Source: an uncultured Clostridia bacterium (lineage in GTDB: Bacteria > Bacillota > Clostridia > TANB77 > CAG-508). From it: DNA of 64,000 nucleotides. A program made the translations under genes and the position numbers. Below are positions 35,313-44,392 of this stretch, in pieces. The notes below the pieces were generated by a model. That model saw only the letters and a program-made list of their open reading frames with translations. It did no database searches and was not told where the DNA came from. Positions within the stretch are counted from its first letter, which is position 1. Each line of letters starts with the position of its first letter. Location: positions 186,001 through 250,000 of the forward strand of contig CAKPIA010000001.1 of assembly GCA_934162205.1 (NCBI GenBank), given 5' to 3'.

Positions 35313-35486
35313 CTAATCCTCACTTACTGGTGCTCCAACTGGACAAACACCTTCACAAGTTCCACAGCTTATACATGCAGCACTATCTATTACGAATTTA
35401 TCATCACCTTGTGATATACATCCAACTGGACAGTTTGCAGCACAAGCTCCACAACATATACATTTATCTGTTATTTTATATGCCAT
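35313..35486 (-). CDS. 2[4Fe-4S] ferredoxin
   Basis: 57-residue electron carrier with two canonical clusters, CICCGACAANCP and CISCGTCEGVCP, separated by a short acidic loop. It is the expected partner of the oxidoreductase encoded convergently just upstream. I use the ATG at 35486, which has AGGAGG at the right distance, in place of the ATG at 35495. It is the last gene of a minus-strand unit with ricT. Confidence 0.95.
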   Translation of the reverse strand: MAYKITDKCICCGACAANCPVGCISQGDDKFVIDSAACISCGTCEGVCPVGAPVSED

Positions 35487-35506
35487 TATATTCACCTCCT
35501 AATATG

Positions 35507-36412
35507 TTAAACATTTTTCTTATCTTCTTTTTCTAATTCTTCTAATTCTTCAAGTTCTTTTTTATGTTCAATTTCTTCCTTATCTATATTTTCTCTAGCT
35601 ACATCTTTTATTATTTTTATATCTTTATTGTCATATTTTTTATAAAAGAATCCTTCTCCATCTTTAAATTTTACTTTTACTCTTTCTTTTAATGTTTCAA
35701 CTCCATCTACTTCTCCAGTTCCATCTGCTGTTTTTACTATTGCCCCAATATTAGGTAATCTTTTTAGTTTATCTTCATAAACTTCTTGTTCATATTTCAA
35801 GCAACACATTAACCTTCCACAATTTCCTGATATTTTTGATGGATTTAATGATATATTTTGTTCTTTTGCCATTTTTATCGAAACAGTTTCAAAATCTCTT
35901 AAAAATGAACAACAACAAAGTTCTCTTCCACAAACTCCATTACCACCAATTCTTTTAACTTCATCTCTTACCCCTATTTGTCTTAATTCAATTCTTGTTT
36001 TATAAATTGCTGCTAAATCTTTTACTAATTCTCTAAAATCAATTCTTCCATCTGCTGTAAAATAAAATAATATTTTGCTATTATCAAATTTATATTCAAC
36101 TTCTGTTAATGCCATATCTAGTTTATGTTCTTTAATTTTCTTTTGACAAACCTCAAAAGCCTCTTGTTCCTTTTTCTTACATTCTTCATAATGTTTTTTA
36201 TCTTTATCTGTTGCTTTTCTTATTACCTTTTTTAAAGGTTCTACTATTTTATCATTTTCTATACATCTATTAGCAATTAAAACTTCTCCAAATTCATCTC
36301 CTTGGGCAGTTTCAACTATTACTTGATCCCTTTTTTCTAATTTAATATCTTGTGGATCAAAAAAATATATTTTTCCTAGCTTTTTAAACCTAACTCCTAC
36401 AATATTTTTCAT
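35507..36412 (-). CDS. ricT: PSP1-domain protein RicT (YaaT family)
   Basis: In Bacillus, RicT joins RicA and RicF in a [4Fe-4S]-binding complex that promotes RNase Y processing and affects sporulation, competence and biofilm formation. The 301 residues show the PSP1 core with GVCGRELCCCSFL and NCGRLMCCLKYEQEVY, the Cys-rich cluster-binding segments. The C-terminus is a Glu/Lys-rich tail. Its ribosome site and start lie inside the end of holB (23-bp overlap). The ricA and ricF genes are not in the window. Confidence 0.92.
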   Translation of the reverse strand: MKNIVGVRFKKLGKIYFFDPQDIKLEKRDQVIVETAQGDEFGEVLIANRCIENDKIVEPLKKVIRKATDKDKKHYEECKKKEQEAFEVCQKKIKEHKLDMALTEVEYKFDNSKILFYFTADGRIDFRELVKDLAAIYKTRIELRQIGVRDEVKRIGGNGVCGRELCCCSFLRDFETVSIKMAKEQNISLNPSKISGNCGRLMCCLKYEQEVYEDKLKRLPNIGAIVKTADGTGEVDGVETLKERVKVKFKDGEGFFYKKYDNKDIKIIKDVARENIDKEEIEHKKELEELEELEKEDKKNV

Positions 36413-37298
36413 TTATTTCCTCCCATATGTTAAATAACATATTATCAATACACATATCATAATTACTATTTGATTTTAATCTTTTTTTGGTATCTTCTAC
36501 TATATCTATGCATTTAACATATTTTATATTTTGTTTACTTTGATTAAGTAGTATTACATTTATATATTCTAGAATTTCTTCTATTTCATCTTTAGATTTA
36601 TACAAAATTTCTGAACAATTAAGTATATCTACTATATCTTTATTATTCATATTACTTATAATATTTTCAATGTTTTCGTATATATCTAATTTATCTTTTA
36701 ATCTTATTGCCTTTCCTATACTTCCTTGAAAAATATTAATTATATTTTCATTTACATTGCTTATTCCTATTACATTTGTAGCATATTCTTTTAATTCCTT
36801 ATTTTCAATTTTATCAAAATGAATTATTGTACATCTTGATTTTATAGTACTTAAAAGGTTGTTTTCATTACTTGCAATTAAAATTATTGTAATATATTCT
36901 GGTGGTTCTTCTAAGGTTTTTAATAAACAATTTTGTGCTTCTACTGTCATATTCTGTGCATCATTTATAATATATACCTTTTTGTTTGATATTATAGGTT
37001 TTTCTATCACTTTTGATTGCATTTGTCTTATTTGCTCTATTTTAATATTATTTCCATCCGGTTCTATATAAATAAAATCTGGATTATTATTAGAATCAAA
37101 TTCAATACATGATTTACATTTATTGCAATATTTATTTTCTTCTAAGCACATTATCATTTTAGCAAATTCTTTGGCTATTAATTTTTTTCCTATCCCATCT
37201 ATTCCAATAAAAAGATAACTATGTGATACATTTTGTAACTCAACTGTCTTTTGTAACATTTGCTTTATATTATTATTTCCAACAATATTTTCAAACAT
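36390..37298 (-). CDS. holB: DNA polymerase III subunit delta prime
   Basis: Clamp-loader subunit. The 302 residues carry a degenerate P-loop (GIDGIGKKLIAKEF), a zinc module with CNKCKSC, the SRC-like segment (STIKSRCTIIHF) and NDAQNMTVEAQNCLLKTLEEPP typical of HolB. The altered Walker A agrees with a non-hydrolysing subunit. Located between lepB (17-bp gap) and ricT (overlap); the holB-ricT order is common in Firmicutes. Confidence 0.92.
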   Translation of the reverse strand: MFENIVGNNNIKQMLQKTVELQNVSHSYLFIGIDGIGKKLIAKEFAKMIMCLEENKYCNKCKSCIEFDSNNNPDFIYIEPDGNNIKIEQIRQMQSKVIEKPIISNKKVYIINDAQNMTVEAQNCLLKTLEEPPEYITIILIASNENNLLSTIKSRCTIIHFDKIENKELKEYATNVIGISNVNENIINIFQGSIGKAIRLKDKLDIYENIENIISNMNNKDIVDILNCSEILYKSKDEIEEILEYINVILLNQSKQNIKYVKCIDIVEDTKKRLKSNSNYDMCIDNMLFNIWEEINEKYCRS

Positions 37299-37315
37299 TT
37301 ATATCTCCTATTGCT

Positions 37316-37960
37316 TTAATTTACTTTTCCAAATAAGTTTAGTGGCCAAAATCTTATAAAGACTTTACTTTCTATTTTTTCTAGTGGAATACATCCAAAT
37401 GCTCTACAATCTGTACTTTGAGATCTATTATCTCCCATTGCAAATACACAATTCTCTGGTACTACAAAATCTGAAAGTTCTCCTTTACTTAAGTCTGTAA
37501 CTACTCCTGGTTGTAAATAATCTTCTTTAAATTCTTCTCCATTTATATATACTTTTCCATCTTTAATTTCTACATGCTCACCTGGAAGTGCTATTACTCT
37601 TTTTATATAACTTGTTTTACTTATTTCTAAAACATAATAAACAAATTTTCCTACAACACTTTTTGGTTCATATTCATATTTTGCAATTACATCATTAGCT
37701 TCTATTTGACTCTCTGTTAAATACATTTCGCTTGGTGCTTCAAATGTTATTATATCTCCTCTTTGTGGCATTTTTTTCCATGTTCTATCCCATCTATTTA
37801 ACCACAATCTTTGATTTTCTTTTAATGTTGGATACATTGAAGGTTGTTTTACTATTGTAGGTGTTCCTACGAAGTATCTTACTAATAATGCTAATACCAC
37901 TGCTATTATTATGCAATATACCCATTCTAATATTTCTTTTGCTTTAGGATCTATTTTCAA
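37316..37960 (-). CDS. lepB: Type I signal peptidase (TTG start)
   Basis: Membrane serine protease removing signal peptides. One helix spans about 12-33. The catalytic Ser41 lies in QPSMYPTL and the general base Lys120 in SYIKRVIALPG; GDNRSQSTDCRAFG is the family box E. The start codon is TTG, 7 nt from AGGAGG. Length 214 is normal. First gene of the unit with holB, ricT and ferredoxin. Confidence 0.95.
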   Translation of the reverse strand: MKIDPKAKEILEWVYCIIIAVVLALLVRYFVGTPTIVKQPSMYPTLKENQRLWLNRWDRTWKKMPQRGDIITFEAPSEMYLTESQIEANDVIAKYEYEPKSVVGKFVYYVLEISKTSYIKRVIALPGEHVEIKDGKVYINGEEFKEDYLQPGVVTDLSKGELSDFVVPENCVFAMGDNRSQSTDCRAFGCIPLEKIESKVFIRFWPLNLFGKVN

Positions 37961-37992
37961 TTTTATTCCTCCTTAGTTTTTTTCACTGTTAC

Positions 37993-38021
37993 ATTATATA
38001 TCAAAAGCACTGTTTTATCAA
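37993..38021 (-). promoter_or_regulatory. Promoter of the lepB unit
   Basis: Minus-strand TTGATA, 17 bp, TATAAT. Confidence 0.65.
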
Positions 38022-38027
38022 TATAAA

Positions 38028-38064
38028 AATAAGAATTTCTTAGTGATTTTCACTTAGAAATTCT
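38028..38064. terminator. Long hairpin upstream of lepB
   Basis: 16-bp stem TAAGAATTTC... with one mismatch and an ATTTT loop. It may end transcripts arriving from the FGE-fold gene. Confidence 0.5.
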
Positions 38065-38337
38065 TACTCTTTTATTTATAATAATCATCTAATATAGCTT
38101 TTGCTGCTTGTTCCATACTTGTATATCTTGTTGATATTACATATGATACTATATAAAATATTTGTCAATATTTTTTATTTTTCAATATTTAGGTAAAATT
38201 TTATTTATATATTTAATGCTTTCCAAAATTAAATGCCTAAATTCGCAATTACTTTTAAATCACAAATCCAGACATTTAATTTTTCTATTCTTATTTTTGA
38301 TAATCATTTTGTTTTTTCTATTTATATTAGCAAATAC
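38065..38337. other. Gene-free spacer with a possible coding remnant
   Basis: No full ORF with a ribosome site. On the minus strand at about 38080-38150 a short frame reads YVISTRYTSMEQAAKAILDD, which looks like a C-terminal fragment of a lost gene. AAAATTAAATG near 38225 is inverted near 38274. Otherwise nothing is recognised. Confidence 0.35.
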
Positions 38338-38376
38338 AAAGTTGTCAAAAAACTATATCCCAATTGACAATCTTTT
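38338..38376. repeat. Dispersed hairpin repeat, copy 2
   Basis: Same palindromic repeat as at 24297-24331 with four substitutions over the first 33 bases. It lies 20 bp beyond the stop of the FGE-fold gene. Confidence 0.6.
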
Positions 38377-38396
38377 GCCATTTAAACAATCACACA

Positions 38397-39632
38397 TTAA
38401 TAAAGTGATACACGTAGTCCAATACTATTTCCTCTATTAGTTATAGGGCTGTCATAGCGATGAGAAACTGGATAGTCAAAGCCAGTGCTATAGTGACTGC
38501 CTCCCCTACTGCCACAAGAATTGTCGGTATTGGAGTTTTTCTCTAATGTCCATTCATATTCGTTTCCTGCTAAATCATATATATTCATTTTATTTGTATT
38601 TTCACTAGCTCCTGTTGTTAATAACATACTTTTATTAGTTGCTGTTATAAAATTTGTCACATAATTTTCTGTATTCTTATTAAATGATACCCAAGTGCTT
38701 GATGACAAATTTGGTGATATATTATATTTTCCTCTTACTAAGGTTATACTACTATTACTATAATTCCCCCAGCTTGTACTATTTTCTTTTATATAATATT
38801 GTGCAGTGTTTGTAGTTGTATCCCAGTTACCTTTTACTTCTAAAAATTTACATACTAAATCCCATTGTATTCCAAATAATAAACTACTTGTTTTATTTCC
38901 TGTACTCATTCCAGTTGCTAATTGTTGTGCATCACTACAAGTCACAAAATTATATGGTATCATATCTTTCCTAATTACTGCTTTTGGTGAACTATTCGTT
39001 ATTTCTGTTCTTTCATATCTTGCTAAACTTGTATTTATATCACTACCTTCTATTCCTGCTTCATATCTTCCCACATAAAATCCCTTATTTGTATATATAC
39101 TACTTAACATTGTTTGATATTTTGTTGTATATTCTTCTTGTGTTAATCCGCATCCGGAATACCATTTATCTGTAAAATCATCACTTCTATAATCTTTGGC
39201 ATATGCTATTAAATCTGCTTTTATATTATCATAATCTGTACTATTTTTTGCAGTTGTAAATACTGTTGGTGGTACTTCTATCCATACCCATTCATTTTGA
39301 TTACTATCTATCATTACTATTCCTGTGTTTTCATTTGTAGTTGGATCTATTGATGCACCCTCCGGCATTGCTGTTGTTGCTCTTTTTATTACCGTATTTT
39401 CTAAATATTCATTTTTTATATCGTCATCAGTATAGCTATTTTCATAATTTGATTTTATTTTTGAATATTGTTTTTCTTGTGCTTGTAATTTATTTGTTGA
39501 AGCAACATATGCTGAAAAAGCTAAAATTAAAAAGAATAATAATGCTATCAATACAAATAATGTTATTGAACCGTTTTGCTTTTTTAATTTTTTTATTATA
39601 TTTTCTTTTTTACATTTTTCTTGTTTTAGCAT
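38397..39632 (-). CDS. Membrane-anchored FGE/C-type-lectin-fold surface protein, possible DGR target
   Basis: 411 residues. An N-terminal membrane helix at about 22-44 (GSITLFVLIALLFFLILAFS) resembles a pilin leader, followed by a coiled stalk and, from about 110, a formylglycine-generating-enzyme-like fold (EWVWIEVP, FYVGRYEAG, IYDLAGNEYEWTLE, SRGGSHYSTG, GLRVSLY at the very end). Such domains also form the scaffold of diversity-generating-retroelement (DGR) variable proteins. The last 45 codons are unusually GC-rich and dominated by NNY codons, as expected of a mutagenised variable region. It follows the histidine kinase by 16 bp. Confidence 0.75.
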   Translation of the reverse strand: MLKQEKCKKENIIKKLKKQNGSITLFVLIALLFFLILAFSAYVASTNKLQAQEKQYSKIKSNYENSYTDDDIKNEYLENTVIKRATTAMPEGASIDPTTNENTGIVMIDSNQNEWVWIEVPPTVFTTAKNSTDYDNIKADLIAYAKDYRSDDFTDKWYSGCGLTQEEYTTKYQTMLSSIYTNKGFYVGRYEAGIEGSDINTSLARYERTEITNSSPKAVIRKDMIPYNFVTCSDAQQLATGMSTGNKTSSLLFGIQWDLVCKFLEVKGNWDTTTNTAQYYIKENSTSWGNYSNSSITLVRGKYNISPNLSSSTWVSFNKNTENYVTNFITATNKSMLLTTGASENTNKMNIYDLAGNEYEWTLEKNSNTDNSCGSRGGSHYSTGFDYPVSHRYDSPITNRGNSIGLRVSLY

Positions 39633-39648
39633 ATTACACCTCTTTATA

Positions 39649-41103
39649 TTAATTAATTTTCTTTTCTTTAGTTGGAACTTTTATAACAACTTCTGTTCCT
39701 TGTCCTACAACACTTTTTATATCTATACTTCCACCGTTTTTATCAAGTATTTCTTTTGCAATAGATAATCCTAATCCTGTGCCACCCATTTCTCTGGTAC
39801 GAGCCTTATCTACTCTATAAAATCTCTCAAAAATTCTATTTAAGTCTTCTTCTGGTATTCCTATACCATTGTCAAATATTTTTATATATGCATCATTATA
39901 TACAAATCCTACATAAATTTTTATTTCTCCATTATCTTTTGTATATTTAATGCTGTTTGTTAGTATATTTAATACAACTCTTTCTATATCTGATTTATCT
40001 GCATATACTGGTGGTACGTCTGCAGTAACAAAACAATTTACTGTATGATTCTTTTTTTGTATTTCTATTCCTAATTTTTCTTGGCAACTCTTTACTAATT
40101 CACCTAAATCAAATGATTCTTTTTGTATTCTTTTTTGATTATTATCATATCTAGATAATGTAAGTAAATCTGTTACTAATTTTGCCATTCTTCTAGCTTC
40201 TGTTGCAATTACATCTAAGAATTTATCTTGCGTTTCTTTATCATATTCTCCCTCTAATAAAGTATCTGCATATCCCATGATTGATGTTATTGGAGTTTTT
40301 AATTCATGTGATACATCTGCAACAAATTCTTTTCTCATATTATCTAATTTAACATGTTCTGTTATATCTTGTATAACTGCAATTACACCAGCTGGTCTAT
40401 CATTTTCATTTTTAAATGGTGCAAAAAACACGTTAACAAATCGTTCATTTACTTCTATTCTTTGTTCTGTAGATGTCCAATTTTCAAGATATATAATTTT
40501 TTCCATATTTATATCCAACTTGAATTTTTTAAATATATCTTCAAAATTATTATCTTCTGGTGAAATACTTAATAATTTTTTTGCAGCTGGGTTAATTAAT
40601 ATTATATTTCCATCCATATCAAATGCAATAAGTCCATCTGTCATATGAAGAAGTATTGTTTCTATTTGGTTTTTTTGTTTGGAAACTTCACTTAATTTAT
40701 CTTTTAGTTCAGATGTCATCATATCAAATGCATTTACTAATCCATTTACTTCGTTTCCATCTTTATTTTCTGTTCCTGCTATAGAAACTTCTTCTCCAGA
40801 AGCAATTTTTTCTGCACTTTTAATTAATCTATTTATAGGATAAATTACAACTTTTGATAAGAAAATTCCTAATAATACAGAAATTAATACATATACTCCA
40901 ACACAAATTCCAAAAACTATTTTCGTTTGATTTGATATATTATTAATATCACTAGCAACTTGTTCTAATGTAATCCCTTCTGAAGAAATTGCAGTATTAA
41001 CTGAATTTAATTCAGTTATAAAGAATAGCCCTAATCCTGAAATTATGGCTATTCCTATAATTGTAAATATTACTACTATCTTTATTTGTATGTTTTTAAA
41101 CAT
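39649..41103 (-). CDS. Membrane sensor histidine kinase (WalK/PhoR-like)
   Basis: 484 residues: TM1 about 8-30, a short extracellular loop, TM2 about 62-84, HAMP about 85-138, PAS about 145-250, HisKA with the phospho-acceptor His266 in DVSHELKTPITS, and HATPase with GGTGLGLSIAKEIL near the end. Its ATG overlaps the murG stop by 8 nt (ATGTTTAA), so it is translationally coupled to a cell-wall gene. No response regulator lies in the window, making it an orphan here. A wall-stress or lipid II sensing role is inferred from context. Confidence 0.9.
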   Translation of the reverse strand: MFKNIQIKIVVIFTIIGIAIISGLGLFFITELNSVNTAISSEGITLEQVASDINNISNQTKIVFGICVGVYVLISVLLGIFLSKVVIYPINRLIKSAEKIASGEEVSIAGTENKDGNEVNGLVNAFDMMTSELKDKLSEVSKQKNQIETILLHMTDGLIAFDMDGNIILINPAAKKLLSISPEDNNFEDIFKKFKLDINMEKIIYLENWTSTEQRIEVNERFVNVFFAPFKNENDRPAGVIAVIQDITEHVKLDNMRKEFVADVSHELKTPITSIMGYADTLLEGEYDKETQDKFLDVIATEARRMAKLVTDLLTLSRYDNNQKRIQKESFDLGELVKSCQEKLGIEIQKKNHTVNCFVTADVPPVYADKSDIERVVLNILTNSIKYTKDNGEIKIYVGFVYNDAYIKIFDNGIGIPEEDLNRIFERFYRVDKARTREMGGTGLGLSIAKEILDKNGGSIDIKSVVGQGTEVVIKVPTKEKKIN

Positions 41104-42229
41104 TTTTATCTCCTTTATTCAAAACTTCTTTTATCTCTTTGTAAATTTTATCTTCAACATTATCTACTGCAACCGTTAATGCTTTTTTCCCCATCTGTTC
41201 AAGTTTTGATTTGTTTAAAATAATATCTTCTATTGTATTATTTAAATTATTTTCATCTAAATCTTCATTTAAAATAATCTTGGCAGCGCCTATATTTTCT
41301 AATACTTTCGCATTATATAATTGATGATTTTCACTTACATTTGGCAATGGTATTAAAATTGAAGGTTTACCTAAATTAGAAATTTCTGTTATAGTCATTG
41401 CTCCACTTCTTGCAACAATAACATCAGATACATTCATTATTTCTTCCATATTATAAATATATGGAACAATTCTTGTATTTTCTATATTATTAATATTTAT
41501 ATTTTTATCTTCTAGTTCTTGTTTTATAATATCATATTGCTTTGGACCTGTTGCCCAAATAATTTGATATTTTTTATTTAATTTTTCTAAAATAATTCCT
41601 GTTATTGCCTCATTTATCTTTTGAGCACCTTGGCTTCCTCCAAATATTAAAATAATTGGCTTTGTTTCATTTAATCCAATACTGCTTATTATTTTATTTT
41701 TTTCATTTATATTATATTCTTTTTTTCTTATTTTTATTGGTGTTCCTGTATAAACTATTTTCTTTGCATTTTTTATTCTTGATCTAGCATTTTCAAATGA
41801 AATTAACACTGTGTTTGCTCTTTTTGCAAGCATTTTAACAGCTTTACCTGGAAAAGCATTGCTTTCATGTAATACAACTGGTATTTTATTTTTACTTGCA
41901 GCCATTACAACAGGTCCACAAATATATCCTCCTGTTCCTATTACAATGTCTGGTTTAAATTCTTTTATTATTTTATTTGCTTCACCAATTCCTTTATATG
42001 TTTTATATAATTTTTGAAAATTTTGAATTGAAATTTCTTTACTTAATCCATATGCATCAATTGTTTTTAATTTATATCCTGCTCTTTGTACTAAATCATT
42101 TTCTAATCCTCTTGTTGTTCCAATAAATATAATCTCTGAATCTTTTTCTTCTTGTTTTATTTTATTTGCAATTGCAATTCCCGGATTTATATGTCCTGCA
42201 GTTCCTGCTGCTGCAATTATTACTTTCAT
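41096..42229 (-). CDS. murG: UDP-GlcNAc:lipid I N-acetylglucosaminyltransferase MurG
   Basis: Makes lipid II on the inner face of the membrane. The 377 residues start with IIAAAGTAGHINPGIAIA, the glycine-rich acceptor loop; GGSQGAQKINEAI and SDVIVARSGAMTITEI are the donor motifs. Length is typical. Member of the mraY-ftsW-murG series. Confidence 0.96.
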   Translation of the reverse strand: MKVIIAAAGTAGHINPGIAIANKIKQEEKDSEIIFIGTTRGLENDLVQRAGYKLKTIDAYGLSKEISIQNFQKLYKTYKGIGEANKIIKEFKPDIVIGTGGYICGPVVMAASKNKIPVVLHESNAFPGKAVKMLAKRANTVLISFENARSRIKNAKKIVYTGTPIKIRKKEYNINEKNKIISSIGLNETKPIILIFGGSQGAQKINEAITGIILEKLNKKYQIIWATGPKQYDIIKQELEDKNININNIENTRIVPYIYNMEEIMNVSDVIVARSGAMTITEISNLGKPSILIPLPNVSENHQLYNAKVLENIGAAKIILNEDLDENNLNNTIEDIILNKSKLEQMGKKALTVAVDNVEDKIYKEIKEVLNKGDKNV

Positions 42230-42253
42230 TAGTAGCCTCCTATTTTTAATTTA

Positions 42254-43381
42254 TTATGATTTTACACTAGCTCTTGATATATTAAGCAGTACTCCCATCT
42301 CACAGAGTAATATAAATAACGCCGTTCCTCCATAGCTAAAGAATGGTAATGGCATACCTGTTGCTGGAACTGAAGATGTAACAACCGCAATATTTAATAT
42401 TACTTGAATAGCAACCATTGTTGTTATTCCAATTGCTATTAAACTTCCAAACATGTCTGGAGATTTCATTGCAATTAATACACCTCTCCAAATAAATATT
42501 GCAAATAGTAATATAACTAATACACAACCAACAAACCCTAGTTCCTCTGCTAGTACAGAAAAAATAAAGTCATTGTGTGGTTCTGGAATATATAAATATT
42601 TTTGCTTACTTTCTCCTAATCCTGCTCCAAAAAGTCCACCTGATCCTATTGCATATAAACTTTGGATTACCTGCCATCCTGCTCCAGTTGCATCTTTCCA
42701 AGGATCTAAAAATGTTGTTACTCTTGCTAATCTGTATGGTTCTAATATTATTAATCCAATCATTCCCGGTATTCCTACTGCTCCACCAGTTGCTAAGAAA
42801 TGCCAAAATTTACAACCTGCTAATATCATCATTACTGCAACTATTGTGATTATTACCATTGAAGCACTAAAGTGAGGTTGAAGCATTAGTAATGCAATAA
42901 TAGGTACAACCAATAGAATGTGTTTTAAAAATCCTTCTTTAAATTTTCCTAATTGGTCTCTATTTTTTGTAAGTATTCCCGCATAAAAAATTATCATTAA
43001 AAATTTTACTATTTCTGATGGTTGAAATGATAATGTATCTGTAATATAAATCCATCTTTTTGCTTCGTTTACAGTTTTTCCTACTAACATTACTAAAATT
43101 AATAATATTAGTGAAATCCACCAAGCTTGTTTATAAAATTTTCTATAAAATCTATAATCAATTTTTGAAATTACATACATTGCTATAAGTCCTAAAACAG
43201 CAAATAATAATTGTTTATTAAAATATTTATAGCTATCTCCACTTTCTGAAAGAGCTGATGGAGAACTTGCAGAAAGAACCATTATTAATCCTATTGATAG
43301 TAATAACAATATAGTTATTACTAAAGTATAATCTATTGGATTATTTAAAAAGCTTGAAAATTTTTTAACTTTTTTAGCCAT
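42254..43381 (-). CDS. ftsW: SEDS glycosyltransferase FtsW/SpoVE
   Basis: Polytopic polymerase of lipid II into glycan strands, working with a class B PBP. About ten helices, 375 residues. Motifs include KRWIYITDTLSFQPSEIVK, QPHFSASMV, and GLGESKQKYLYIPEPHNDFIFSVLAEE. FtsW (division) and SpoVE (spore cortex) cannot be separated by sequence; this locus in Clostridia often carries SpoVE. Its cognate PBP is probably the interrupted spoVD-like gene upstream. Confidence 0.93.
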   Translation of the reverse strand: MAKKVKKFSSFLNNPIDYTLVITILLLLSIGLIMVLSASSPSALSESGDSYKYFNKQLLFAVLGLIAMYVISKIDYRFYRKFYKQAWWISLILLILVMLVGKTVNEAKRWIYITDTLSFQPSEIVKFLMIIFYAGILTKNRDQLGKFKEGFLKHILLVVPIIALLMLQPHFSASMVIITIVAVMMILAGCKFWHFLATGGAVGIPGMIGLIILEPYRLARVTTFLDPWKDATGAGWQVIQSLYAIGSGGLFGAGLGESKQKYLYIPEPHNDFIFSVLAEELGFVGCVLVILLFAIFIWRGVLIAMKSPDMFGSLIAIGITTMVAIQVILNIAVVTSSVPATGMPLPFFSYGGTALFILLCEMGVLLNISRASVKS

Positions 43382-43397
43382 TTTTCTTCCTTTCCAA

Positions 43398-44378
43398 TTA
43401 AATTGCTTTTAAGCCTACAATACATAAAACTAATGTTATTAAGCTAAATACAATTACAATTTTGCTTTCTTTCCATCCTGATAATTCAAAATGATGATGT
43501 AAAGGTGCCATTTTAAATATTCTATTTCCTGTTTTCTTAAAATATGCAACTTGTATTATTACAGATAATGTTTCTAAAACAGGTATTAATGCTATAACTA
43601 ATAATAATAGTGGAACTTTTAAATATAAAGCTAAAACAGATATTACCCCACCTAAAAATAGTGATCCTGTATCCCCCATAAAAACTTTTGCTGGATGTAA
43701 ATTAAATATTAAAAATCCTAATATTGTTCCTATTACTATACTTCCAAATGTAACAACTTCTTGAACTTTAAAAATCATTCCAATAACAGTCAAACATGTT
43801 ACTATTATTGCACATACGCTTGATGCAAGCCCATCTATTCCATCTGTTAGGTTTACTGCATTTGTAGTTCCTAATATAACTAAAACTGCAAATGGTATAT
43901 ATAAATATATTGGAATATCTATATATATCTTAAAAAATGGTATGTATGTTTGGGTTCCTATATTTGCTCCTTTTACTATTAGTAAAACATAAATAACTGA
44001 TATAGCTAATAATCCAAGCATTTTATATTTTGGTTTTAATCCTTCTGTATTTTTTTTGTTTAATTTTTTAAAGTCATCTATAAAACCAACCATTCCAAAA
44101 CCTATACTTAAAATTAACATTGGAATTATATTATTTGCTATATTAATTTGGTTATTTTTTAAATAATATAAATATACACCAATAACACAAATTAAAAGTG
44201 ATATTATCATCATAACTCCACCCATTGTAGGTGTTCCTTGTTTTTTTAAATGTGATTGTGGTCCATCATCTCTTTCCATTTGACCTATCTTTAATTTTTT
44301 TAATAATGGTATAATTAATATTGATAATACTATTGTTACGCAAAATGATATTAGTAACATTTTTATCTCAAAATTCAA
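43398..44378 (-). CDS. mraY: Phospho-N-acetylmuramoyl-pentapeptide transferase MraY
   Basis: Transfers phospho-MurNAc-pentapeptide to undecaprenyl phosphate, giving lipid I. Motifs: GTPTMGGVM, GFIDDFKKLNKKNTEGL, NAVNLTDGIDGLASS, KVFMGDTGSLFLGG, and MAPLHHHFELSGW. The start is uncertain: TTG at 44378 has AAAGG at 9 nt and gives a normal N-terminus, while ATG at 44360 would begin inside the first helix. murD, often next, is missing. Confidence 0.94.
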   Translation of the reverse strand: MNFEIKMLLISFCVTIVLSILIIPLLKKLKIGQMERDDGPQSHLKKQGTPTMGGVMMIISLLICVIGVYLYYLKNNQINIANNIIPMLILSIGFGMVGFIDDFKKLNKKNTEGLKPKYKMLGLLAISVIYVLLIVKGANIGTQTYIPFFKIYIDIPIYLYIPFAVLVILGTTNAVNLTDGIDGLASSVCAIIVTCLTVIGMIFKVQEVVTFGSIVIGTILGFLIFNLHPAKVFMGDTGSLFLGGVISVLALYLKVPLLLLVIALIPVLETLSVIIQVAYFKKTGNRIFKMAPLHHHFELSGWKESKIVIVFSLITLVLCIVGLKAI

Positions 44379-44392
44379 CTGTATCAACCTTT

